Below, in pieces: positions 25,405 through 33,087 of a DNA stretch of 64,000 nt. The DNA is from Kitasatospora sp. MAP5-34. Lineage in GTDB: Bacteria > Actinomycetota > Actinomycetes > Streptomycetales > Streptomycetaceae. The stretch is from the NCBI RefSeq assembly GCF_029894335.1, contig NZ_JARXZC010000002.1, positions 248,001-312,000 on the forward strand, given 5' to 3'. How positions within the stretch are numbered: position 1 is the stretch's first letter; each line of letters begins with the position of its first letter. The notes below the pieces were generated by a model. It was not told where the DNA came from. It worked only from the letters and a program-made list of their open reading frames with translations, and made no database searches. The translations under genes and the position numbers were made by a program.

Positions 25405-26538
25405 ATGGCATCACCTCTGCGCGCCCTGATCCACGGCGGCGGCATCGGGGGCCTGACTCTCGCGACCGCCCTCGCCGGACGCGGTCACCTGGTCGAGGTC
25501 GCCGAGCTGTGCGAGGAGCTGGACGCCCTCGGTGTCGGGATCATCCAGCCCTCCAACGCGCTGCACGTCATGCGCGAGATCGGTGTCCTGGACGACTGTC
25601 TGGCGGCCGGTTTCGTGTGGGACGCGCTGACCATCTGCGACCCGGCGGGGGCCGTCCTCGCCAAGATCCCGCAGCCCCGGATGGGTGACGTGCCCTCGAA
25701 CAACGGGATACCGCGCCCGGCCCTGGCCAAGTTGCTCGCCCGGGCGGCCACGGCGGCCGGGGCCGTGATCCGCTTCGGCAGCACGATCACCGAGCTGACG
25801 GACGACGGCGCGGGCGTCGAGGTCACCCTCTCCGACGGCTCCACCGGCCGCTGGGACCTGGTGATCGGCTTCGACGGCATCGGCTCGCCGCTGCGCCGCC
25901 GCCTGTACGGGGACAGGTACGCCCCCGAGTACACCGGATTCGCCAACTGGCGGGTCACCGTGCCGCGTGCGCCCGAGGTGGGCGGCGTGCTGATGAGCGC
26001 GGGCAACCGGGCGGCCAAGGCGCTGCTCACCCCGATCACCGACGAGTTGATGTACCTCGGCGCGGTCTTCGCCGAGGCCGAGGACTTCCGGCCGGATCCG
26101 GAGCGGGCGCACGAGCAACTGGCCGAGCGGCTGGCCGACTTCGGCGGTCCGGTGGCCGAGGCGCTCACCGAGGTCACCGATCCGGCGGCCGTGGTGTACT
26201 CGCGGATCTCCCAGGTCACCGTCGAGGAGCCCTGGCACGTCGGGCGGGTGGTGCTGGCGGGTGACGCGGCCCATGCGAGCACCCCGCACCTCGCTCAGGG
26301 CGCCGCGATGGCGGTCGAGGACGCCCTCGTCCTCGCGCTCACCCTGGACGCCGAGCCGAGCGTGCCCGCCGCGCTGGCGGCCTGGGAGACCCGCCGCCGC
26401 CCCCGCGCGATGTGGGTCCAGAGCATGTCGCGGGCCGTCCTCAAGCAGGAGACGGGCACGCCCACCACTCCCGAGGACGACGAGCTGCTCAGGACCGGCA
26501 TCCCGGGTGCGGCGCACGTCCTGGTGCAGCCGTACTGA
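25405..26538 (+). CDS. FAD-dependent monooxygenase, UbiH/PHBH-like
   Basis: A 377 aa class A flavoprotein monooxygenase. The FAD Rossmann motif is IHGGGIGGLTLATAL, the DG fingerprint lies in LVIGFDGIGSPLRRRL, and the second FAD motif is VVLAGDAAHASTPHLAQGA. Substrate is unknown; such enzymes hydroxylate aromatic or polyketide-like rings. It lies 57 bp behind CvnD with a good AGGAG site, and conservons often carry an oxygenase (usually a P450) as a fifth gene, so it may belong to this operon. Whether it acts with the upstream N-N bond cluster is open. Confidence 0.85.
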   Translation: MASPLRALIHGGGIGGLTLATALAGRGHLVEVAELCEELDALGVGIIQPSNALHVMREIGVLDDCLAAGFVWDALTICDPAGAVLAKIPQPRMGDVPSNNGIPRPALAKLLARAATAAGAVIRFGSTITELTDDGAGVEVTLSDGSTGRWDLVIGFDGIGSPLRRRLYGDRYAPEYTGFANWRVTVPRAPEVGGVLMSAGNRAAKALLTPITDELMYLGAVFAEAEDFRPDPERAHEQLAERLADFGGPVAEALTEVTDPAAVVYSRISQVTVEEPWHVGRVVLAGDAAHASTPHLAQGAAMAVEDALVLALTLDAEPSVPAALAAWETRRRPRAMWVQSMSRAVLKQETGTPTTPEDDELLRTGIPGAAHVLVQPY

Positions 26539-26631
26539 CCTGGTTCCGCCTGCGGCCTGAGGGCGCCCTATGGACCGGGCACGTAACCTGCTGAGAGGGC
26601 GGAACACGCGCTCTCGGCCGGCGGAGGGGCG

Positions 26632-29600
26632 ATGGCAGTGGAGGAACGGACCGGTAACCGGACCAGTCGGCTGGAGATACGGCTCGTCCGGCGCAGCTTC
26701 ACCGACCCGGAGGCGGCCGTACGCCTGCTGGACGGCCCCGGGCTGCACGGGCTGGCCACCGACCCCGTCCTGCTGGACGCCCTCGGGGCCACCGCCGACC
26801 CCGACCTCGCACTGCTCGGCCTGGCCCGGCTGCTGGAGGCCCTCGACGAGCCCGAGCGGCACACCCTGCGGGACACCCTGACCAGCTCCAAACCGCTCCG
26901 TGACCGCCTGCTCGGCGTCCTCGGCGCCTCCGCCGCGCTCGGCGACCACCTCGCCCGGTACCCCAGGCACTGGCACGCCCTGGTCACCTTCGAGGTGCGT
27001 GACATCCACCCCGGCCCGGAGGACTTCCGCCGTCAGCTCTCCGACCGGGTCTTCCGGAACGGCGGCGGGAACGGCGGCGGGAACGGCGGCGGGAACGGCG
27101 GCGGGAACGGCGGCGGGGACAAGGCCGACGCGCTGCGGGTCGCCTACCGGCGCTGCCTGCTGGCCATCGCCGCCCGCGACCTCAGCGGCACCACCGACCT
27201 GCCGCAGACCGCCGCCGAGCTCGCCGACCTGGCGGGCGCCACCCTGCAGACCGCCCTCGACCTCGCCGCCGGCGAGGACCCGGAGGCGGCCGGGCTCTGC
27301 CGGTTGGCGGTGATCGCCATGGGCAAGTGCGGCGGACGGGAGCTCAACTACGTCTCCGACGTGGACGTGATCTTCGTCGCCGAGGCCCGCGAGGGCGTCG
27401 AGGAGCACCGGGCGATGCAGGCCGCCACCCGGCTCGCCGCCCGGATGATGCGGCTGTGCTCCGACACCACCGGCGAGGGCACGATCTGGCCGGTGGACGC
27501 CAACCTCCGCCCCGAGGGCCGGAACGGGCCGCTGGTCCGCACCCTCGCCAGCCACCTCGCGTACTACCAGCGCTGGGCCAAGACCTGGGAGTTCCAGGCG
27601 CTGCTGAAGGCCCGTCCGGTGGCGGGCGACGCCGAACTCGGCGCCGCGTACACCGAGGCCACCGCGCCGCTGGTCTGGCAGGCCGCCGAGCGGGAGAACT
27701 TCGTCACCGACGTGCAGCAGATGCGCCGCCGGGTGGTCGACGCCATCCCGGCCACCGAGCTCGACCGGCAGCTCAAACTCGGGCCCGGCGGGCTGCGCGA
27801 CGTCGAGTTCGCCGTCCAGATGCTCCAGCTGGTGCACGGCCGCACCGACGACAGCCTGCGCAGCGGCAACACCCTCGAAGCGCTCGCCGCGCTCCGCGAC
27901 GGCGGTTACGTCGGCCGCGCCGACGCCAACTCGCTCGACGCCGCCTACCGCTTCCTGCGCAGCCTGGAACACCGCATCCAGCTGCACCGGCTGCGCCGCA
28001 CCCACCTGATGCCCCGCGAGGACGCCGACCAGCGCCGGCTGGCCCGCTCCCTCACCGAGCTGATCAACGACGACACCCGGGCCGACCCGGTGGCCGCGCT
28101 GCAACGGGAGTGGAAGCGGCACGCCGTCGAGGTCCGGCGGCTGCACGAGAAGCTGTTCTACCGCCCGCTGCTGGACGCCGTCGCCGAGCTGCCGCTGCCC
28201 GACACCAGGCTCAGCCCGCAGGCCGCCATGGCGCGCCTGGAGGCCCTCGGCTACGCCGACCCGGCCAACGCCCTGCGCCACCTGACCGCGCTCGCCTCCG
28301 GCGTCAGCCGCAAGGCCGCCATCCAGCGGACCCTGCTGCCGGTGCTGCTCGGCTGGTTCGCCGACTCGGCCGACCCGGATGCCGGGCTGCTGGGCTTCCG
28401 CCAGGTCTCCGACGCGCTCGGCCGCACCCCCTGGTACCTGCGGCTGCTGCGCGACGAGAGCGCCGCCGCCGAACAGCTCGCCCGGGTGCTCTCCGCCGGG
28501 CGGCTCGCCCCCGACCTGCTGCTCCGCGCGCCGGAGGCGGTCGCCATGCTCGGCGACCCGAACGGCCTCGTCCCGCGCGGGCGGGCCGCGCTGGAGCAGG
28601 AGATACTGTCCGCCGTCGGCCGGGCCGGGTCCGCCGAGGCCGGGGTCGCCGCCGCCCGCTCGGTACGCCGCCGGGAGCTGTTCCGGACCGCCGCCGCCGA
28701 CGTGCTCGGCCGGCTCGGGGACGACCCGGGCACCGCCCTGGACACGGCGGGGGAGGCCCTGACCGCCCTCAACGCGGCCACCCTGCAGGGCGCGCTGAGG
28801 GCCTGCGTCGCCGCCTGGGAGAGCGAGCACGGCGAGCTGCCCACCCGGCTGTCGGTGATCGCGATGGGCCGGTTCGGCGGCCGCGAGCTCTGCTACGGCT
28901 CCGACGCGGACGTGCTCTTCGTCCACGAGCCGGTGCTCGGCTCGCTCGAACACGACGCCGCCCGCGCCGCCCAGGCCGTCTGCAACCGGCTGCGCACCCT
29001 GCTCTCCGCGCCCTCGCCCGAGCCGCCGCTGCTGATCGACGCCGACCTGCGCCCGGAGGGCAGGCAGGGCCCGCTGGTGCGCACCCTCGCCTCGTACCAG
29101 GCGTACTACCGCCGCTGGTCGCACGTCTGGGAGAGCCAGGCGCTGCTGCGCGCCGAGCCGGTGGCGGGCGACGCCGAGCTGGGCGAGCGGTTCCGCGCCG
29201 TGATCGACCCGCTGCGCTACCCGGGGACCGGGGTGCCCGAGAAGGACCTGATCGAGATCCGCCGGATAAAGGCCCGGGTCGAGAGGGAGCGGCTGCCGCG
29301 CGGGGCCGACCCGACCACCCACACCAAGATCGGCCGGGGCGGCCTCGCCGACATCGAGTGGACGGTCCAGCTGCTCCAGCTCCAGCACGGGCACGAACTG
29401 CCCGCGCTGCGCACCACCAGGACCAGGGCCGCGCTGGCGGCCGCCACCGAGGCCGGGTTGGTGACGGCGGAGGACGCGGCCGTGCTGGACGCGGCCTGGC
29501 AGTTGGCCTCCCGGGTGCGCAGCGCGGTGATGCTGGTGCGCGGCCGCCCGGGAGACAGCTTCCCCGGCGACGCCCGCGAACTCGCCGGAGTGGCGCGCTA

Positions 29601-29703
29601 CCTCGGTTACGGCGCCGGGCACTCGGGCGAGCTGGTGGACGACTACCGCCGGACCACCCGCCGGGCCCGCGCGGTGGTGGAGCGGCTGTTCTACGGCCCC
29701 TGA
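26632..29703 (+). CDS. glnE: bifunctional glutamine synthetase adenylyltransferase/deadenylase
   Basis: A 1023 aa GlnE that attaches AMP to, and removes it from, the regulatory tyrosine of GlnA in response to nitrogen status. Two nucleotidyltransferase domains are visible: GKCGGRELNYVSDVDVIF at about residue 230 (deadenylase half) and GRFGGRELCYGSDADVLF at about 744 (adenylylase half), each followed by a helical GlnD_UR_UTase-like region. Five (Gly-Gly-Gly-Asn/Asp) units at residues ~144-163 form an unusual linker in the N-terminal part, coded by a perfect DNA repeat. ATG 26632 has GGAGGGG upstream. Its target glnA lies 24 kb away in this window. Confidence 0.96.
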   Translation: MAVEERTGNRTSRLEIRLVRRSFTDPEAAVRLLDGPGLHGLATDPVLLDALGATADPDLALLGLARLLEALDEPERHTLRDTLTSSKPLRDRLLGVLGASAALGDHLARYPRHWHALVTFEVRDIHPGPEDFRRQLSDRVFRNGGGNGGGNGGGNGGGNGGGDKADALRVAYRRCLLAIAARDLSGTTDLPQTAAELADLAGATLQTALDLAAGEDPEAAGLCRLAVIAMGKCGGRELNYVSDVDVIFVAEAREGVEEHRAMQAATRLAARMMRLCSDTTGEGTIWPVDANLRPEGRNGPLVRTLASHLAYYQRWAKTWEFQALLKARPVAGDAELGAAYTEATAPLVWQAAERENFVTDVQQMRRRVVDAIPATELDRQLKLGPGGLRDVEFAVQMLQLVHGRTDDSLRSGNTLEALAALRDGGYVGRADANSLDAAYRFLRSLEHRIQLHRLRRTHLMPREDADQRRLARSLTELINDDTRADPVAALQREWKRHAVEVRRLHEKLFYRPLLDAVAELPLPDTRLSPQAAMARLEALGYADPANALRHLTALASGVSRKAAIQRTLLPVLLGWFADSADPDAGLLGFRQVSDALGRTPWYLRLLRDESAAAEQLARVLSAGRLAPDLLLRAPEAVAMLGDPNGLVPRGRAALEQEILSAVGRAGSAEAGVAAARSVRRRELFRTAAADVLGRLGDDPGTALDTAGEALTALNAATLQGALRACVAAWESEHGELPTRLSVIAMGRFGGRELCYGSDADVLFVHEPVLGSLEHDAARAAQAVCNRLRTLLSAPSPEPPLLIDADLRPEGRQGPLVRTLASYQAYYRRWSHVWESQALLRAEPVAGDAELGERFRAVIDPLRYPGTGVPEKDLIEIRRIKARVERERLPRGADPTTHTKIGRGGLADIEWTVQLLQLQHGHELPALRTTRTRAALAAATEAGLVTAEDAAVLDAAWQLASRVRSAVMLVRGRPGDSFPGDARELAGVARYLGYGAGHSGELVDDYRRTTRRARAVVERLFYGP
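27061..27120 (+). repeat. 12 bp tandem repeat inside glnE
   Basis: GGCGGCGGGAAC is repeated five times (the last copy ends GGGGAC), coding Gly-Gly-Gly-Asn repeats in frame. Unit perfection suggests recent expansion and strain-to-strain variation. Confidence 0.95.
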
Positions 29704-29757
29704 TCACGCCGGATCACGGCCCTGATCACGCCGGATCACGGCCCTGATCACGGCCCG
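29701..29757 (+). repeat. 22 bp tandem repeat starting at the glnE stop
   Basis: Two identical 22 bp units begin at the glnE TGA (29701-29722, 29723-29744; TGATCACGCCGGATCACGGC plus CC), followed by a partial third. Each unit contains two GATCACG half-repeats. Confidence 0.92.
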
Positions 29758-29969
29758 GATTATGGCCCTTGAGCCCGCAGCGGGACGGGCTGCCGGACGG
29801 CTCGGGCGACCTGGGCGGGCGGGCGAAGGACAGGTGTGCGAAACTCCGGTCTGACGTCCCATCGGCCGGTAGGCTCACAACCGTCCCGTCGATCATGGAC
29901 GACCCGCACCGACCCCGGCAACCGCTCCGGTGGGTGCTTCCGAGCCCGTTCCAGGCAGAGAGAGACCGT

Positions 29970-31643
29970 ATGGCCACCTGGGGATGGGCGAAGTCCGCCG
30001 TGGGCGGACGGCCCCGGCTGGGACTGGGCCTGCCGGGTCTGCGCGACCCGCTGCTCGCCGCCACCGCGCTCGCCGCCGTACTGAACGTGCTGTGGGCGCT
30101 GTTCCTGGCCAACGACTCGGGGGACCTGGCCGCGCAGTACGCGTGGACGGAGTTCATCCGGCAGAACCCCGACTCGGCGTACAACCTCTCCTGGTACGGC
30201 GGGATGCACACCGCGTCCTACAGCCTGCTGTCCCCGTACCTGATGGGCTGGCTGGGCGTGCGCACCACCGGGGTCCTCGCCACCACGGCGTCGGCAGCGG
30301 TCGCCGCGCGGCTGCTGACCCGGGTCCGGGCCGGCCGGCCGCTGGTGCTCGCGCTCTGGACGGCCCTCGCGCTCTCCGCCGACCTCTTCTCGGGCCGGGT
30401 CACCTTCGCGCTCGGGATCCTCTTCGCCCTCGGCGCGGTGGCACTGCTGTTCCCGGCGGCCGGCCATGACCGGCGCCGGCTCGCCGCCGTCCTCGGCCTC
30501 GGCGTACTGGCCACCATGGCCAGCCCGGTGGCCGGGCTGTTCCTGGAGGTGGTCGCGGCCGCGCTCTTCCTCGACCGGCGCCGGCCGGAGTCCTACGCCG
30601 TCGCGGCGGGACCCTTCCTGGTGATCGGCGGGACGGCGCTGCTCTTCCCCTTCCAGGGGGTGCAGCCCTTCGACTGGTGGCTGGCCGCGCCGCTGGCGGT
30701 GACCGCCGCCTGCGCCGCCCTCGTACTGCCGCGCGGATGGCGTGTCCTGCGGGCCGGCTCGGCGATCTACGCCCTCGGGGCCGCGCTGACCTGGGTGGTG
30801 CCGTCACCGGTCGGCAGCAACGTCGAGCGCCTGCCGCTGCTCTTCGGGCCCACCGTGCTGCTCGCCGCCCTGTTCCACCGGCCGCCGGGCGTCCCGGCGG
30901 ACCCGCTGCGGGCCCGGCGGCGCCGGGTGGCGGTCGCCCTGCTGCTGTGCGTCGGTGCCGTCTGGCAGGTGACCAAGCCGATCGGCGACCTGGTCGCCAC
31001 GGTGCCGGCCCAGGCGACGGCCCTGCACCCGAAGCCGCTGATCGACGAACTCCGCCGGATCGGCGCCGACCGGGGCCGGGTCGAGGTGGTGCCGCTGCGG
31101 ACCCACGGGGAGGCGTCCGACATCGCGCCGTACGTCAACCTGGCCCGGGGCTGGAACCGGCAGGCCGACGTCGCGCGCAACCCGCTCTTCTACCAGGACA
31201 CCCTCAGCCCGGACGACTACCACGCCTGGCTGCAGTTCTGGGGCGTCGGCTTCGTGGTGCTGCCCGCCGGACCGCCGGACGACGCGGCGGTCGACGAGGC
31301 CCGGATCGTCCAGGAGCCGCACGACTGGCTGAGCCCGGTGTGGAAGGACGCGAACTGGCAGCTCTACCGCGTGATGGACGCACTGCCGCTGGTGGCCCCG
31401 CCCGCGACCGTACAGCTCGCCGGGCCGGCCGCCGTCACCATCGACGTCCCGGAGCCGGGCTCGGTACTGCTGCGCATCCCGTGGTCCCCCTGGCTCTCCC
31501 TGGGCGGCGACGCGGGTGGCACCGGCAGCTGCCTCACCCAGGGCGGCAGCGACTGGACGGTCCTGCACGCCGCCCACGCGGGCACCTACCAGGTGGCCAG
31601 CCGCTACGGCCTCCCCCGGGGCGCGCCCTGTGTGAAGGCCTGA
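29970..31643 (+). CDS. large polytopic membrane protein, streptomycete conserved
   Basis: A 557 aa membrane protein with roughly ten helices in the first 380 residues and a soluble C-terminal domain. The early segment NDSGDLAAQYAW, followed by the SWYGGMHTASYSLLSPYLMG region, recalls GT-C-type or YfhO-like membrane proteins with an acidic loop after helix 1, but the reaction is unknown. A protein of this type follows glnE in other streptomycetes as far as I recall. ATG 29970 is chosen for its GAGAGAG site and family start; ATG 29895 would add 25 residues. Automatic annotation often labels it MFS, which the helix layout does not support. Confidence 0.8.
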   Translation: MATWGWAKSAVGGRPRLGLGLPGLRDPLLAATALAAVLNVLWALFLANDSGDLAAQYAWTEFIRQNPDSAYNLSWYGGMHTASYSLLSPYLMGWLGVRTTGVLATTASAAVAARLLTRVRAGRPLVLALWTALALSADLFSGRVTFALGILFALGAVALLFPAAGHDRRRLAAVLGLGVLATMASPVAGLFLEVVAAALFLDRRRPESYAVAAGPFLVIGGTALLFPFQGVQPFDWWLAAPLAVTAACAALVLPRGWRVLRAGSAIYALGAALTWVVPSPVGSNVERLPLLFGPTVLLAALFHRPPGVPADPLRARRRRVAVALLLCVGAVWQVTKPIGDLVATVPAQATALHPKPLIDELRRIGADRGRVEVVPLRTHGEASDIAPYVNLARGWNRQADVARNPLFYQDTLSPDDYHAWLQFWGVGFVVLPAGPPDDAAVDEARIVQEPHDWLSPVWKDANWQLYRVMDALPLVAPPATVQLAGPAAVTIDVPEPGSVLLRIPWSPWLSLGGDAGGTGSCLTQGGSDWTVLHAAHAGTYQVASRYGLPRGAPCVKA

Positions 31644-31651
31644 AACACGGA

Positions 31652-31729
31652 CAGGGGCGCGGGGAACTGCGCGAAGCGGGAGGGCACAGGTCGGTGCCTT
31701 CCGGTTTCGCGCAGTTCCCCGCGCCCCTG
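31652..31729. terminator. 24 bp perfect-stem hairpin, dispersed repeat family
   Basis: Arms 31652-31675 and 31706-31729 are perfect reverse complements (core GGGGCGCGGGGAACTGCGCG) with a 30 nt loop that itself can pair partly. It sits between convergent genes and probably stops transcription from both sides. Confidence 0.88.
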
Positions 31730-31743
31730 CTTTGGTTCAGCGT

Positions 31744-32766
31744 CTAGCGTTGTGCTGCGACCGGGGTGGCCCACTGTTCGGGGACGGTGATCGGTGGGTC
31801 GGCGTCGGATCCGCCCGGGTGGCGGGGGAGCCGGTAGACCCAGACGTGGTAGATCGCCCGGGACGCCATGAAGCCGACCGCCAGGCAGACCTCGCCGCCC
31901 AGTGCGTCCATCCAGAAGTGGTTGGCGGTCGAGATGATCACGACCAGCGTCGCCAGCGGGTAGGCCAGGCCGAGGGCACGGACCCATGGGCGGCGGGCCA
32001 GGAAGAAGATCGTCAGGCCGCACCAGAGCGACCAGCCGATGTGCATCGACGGCATCGCGGCGAACTGGTTGGAGACGTGCGCGCCCGCCCCGGAGGCCAT
32101 CGAACCCCAGGTGTGGTGGACGGACACGGTGTCCACGAAGTGCCCGTTGTCCATCAGCCGGGGCGGCGCCAGCGGGAAGAAGTAGAACCCGACCAGGGCG
32201 ATCGCGGTGGTCACGAACAGCACCGACCGTGCCGCGGCGTAACGGCCCGGGTGCGAGCGGTAGAGCCAGATGAGCACGCCGATCGTCACGATGAAGTGCA
32301 GCGTGGCGTAGTAGTAGTTCATCCCCACGATCAGCCAGCTGACCGAGTTGACGCCGTGGTTCACCGAGCGTTCCACCGCGATGCCGAGGCTCTGCTCGAA
32401 GTGCCAGATCATGCTCGCGTGGTGCTGGGCCGCCGTCGCCTGGGTCGGGACGGCGTTGCGGACCAGCGAGTAGATCAGGTAGCTGAAGCCGATCAGGGCC
32501 AGCTCGAACCAGAGCCGAGGTCTCGCAGGTGTCCGGCGTTGATCGCGGACACGGCTGCGCAGCGCGGCGGCAGGCGTCTGGGCGGCGCGGGTGGCTCCGT
32601 CCGGTCGGTGGACCGTACGGTCCTCGCCCGGGACGGAACCGGCCCCGCGAGCCGCGTCGGCGCGGTCTGCGCTCGCATTACGGATCTCGGTCGGTTCCCC
32701 CATGGACGAGAAGTCTGCCAGACGACTTGTGGCCGCCCGCTCATCCTGCGGTAGGGGATTCGTCAC
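31744..32766 (-). CDS. PAP2/Aur1-type membrane phosphatase or inositolphosphotransferase-like
   Basis: A 340 aa membrane protein: ~85 residue charged cytoplasmic N-terminus, then about six helices with the PAP2 signatures FAAMPSMHIGWSLW (C2) and STANHFWMDALGG (C3); the C1 region is of the Aur1/Ipt1 form (APPRLMD). Family members hydrolyse or transfer lipid-linked phosphates on the outer membrane face. GTG 32766 has GGGGGA upstream; ATG 32703 is an alternative giving 319 aa. It diverges from the amylase-pullulanase gene. Substrate not predictable. Confidence 0.87.
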   Translation of the reverse strand: MTNPLPQDERAATSRLADFSSMGEPTEIRNASADRADAARGAGSVPGEDRTVHRPDGATRAAQTPAAALRSRVRDQRRTPARPRLWFELALIGFSYLIYSLVRNAVPTQATAAQHHASMIWHFEQSLGIAVERSVNHGVNSVSWLIVGMNYYYATLHFIVTIGVLIWLYRSHPGRYAAARSVLFVTTAIALVGFYFFPLAPPRLMDNGHFVDTVSVHHTWGSMASGAGAHVSNQFAAMPSMHIGWSLWCGLTIFFLARRPWVRALGLAYPLATLVVIISTANHFWMDALGGEVCLAVGFMASRAIYHVWVYRLPRHPGGSDADPPITVPEQWATPVAAQR

Positions 32767-33087
32767 CAGCTGTCCCCCAAAAGCGTGAGGGGCGTGGTAC
32801 CTGGGGTGGGCATGAAGTCCATTGTGACTCGTTCGCAGACCACCGGTCGAGCCGACCCCCTCCGAGGCCCGTCCGCCCTGTCCGGCCGGGCCCCGACTGG
32901 GTTCCGGCTGGGCCCCGGCGTGGGTCCCGGCTCTGGGGCCCGCCTCGCTCCCGGCGGCCTCCGGCTGCTTCGCAACGGTTCGGTGAAGACCTTGATTGCA
33001 ACGTTTTCAACATCTTGCTGAAATATCTTGCAGCCGCTAGCGTCCACGCCACTCAAACGTCGACGAGCCGCCCAAAGGGAGCCCTCA
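32767..33087. other. promoter region of the amylase-pullulanase gene
   Basis: The 321 bp divergent gap contains no credible ORF. Its right end (32990-33035) is AT-rich for this genome and carries the CTTGCnG direct repeats described separately, followed by an AAAGGGAG ribosome site 6 nt before GTG 33088. Confidence 0.6.
33014..33033 (+). promoter_or_regulatory. MalR-like direct repeats upstream of amylase-pullulanase
   Basis: CTTGCTG (33014-33020) and CTTGCAG (33027-33033) are direct repeats 13 bp apart. The CTTGCAG element matches the repeats bound by the LacI-family repressor MalR/Reg1 at streptomycete amylase and maltose promoters. Maltose induction with glucose repression is inferred. 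Confidence 0.55.

Noticed and set aside
27061..27120. CRISPR-like array
   Set aside because: Tandem units without spacers, in frame within glnE. The other tandem repeats in the window also lack unique spacers and adjacent cas genes.
25411..29622. 1403-codon open frame on the minus strand opposite the flavin monooxygenase and glnE
   Set aside because: It mirrors two well-supported plus-strand genes. Long antisense frames are expected at this GC content, and the translation is low-complexity Gly/Arg/Gln without any domain.
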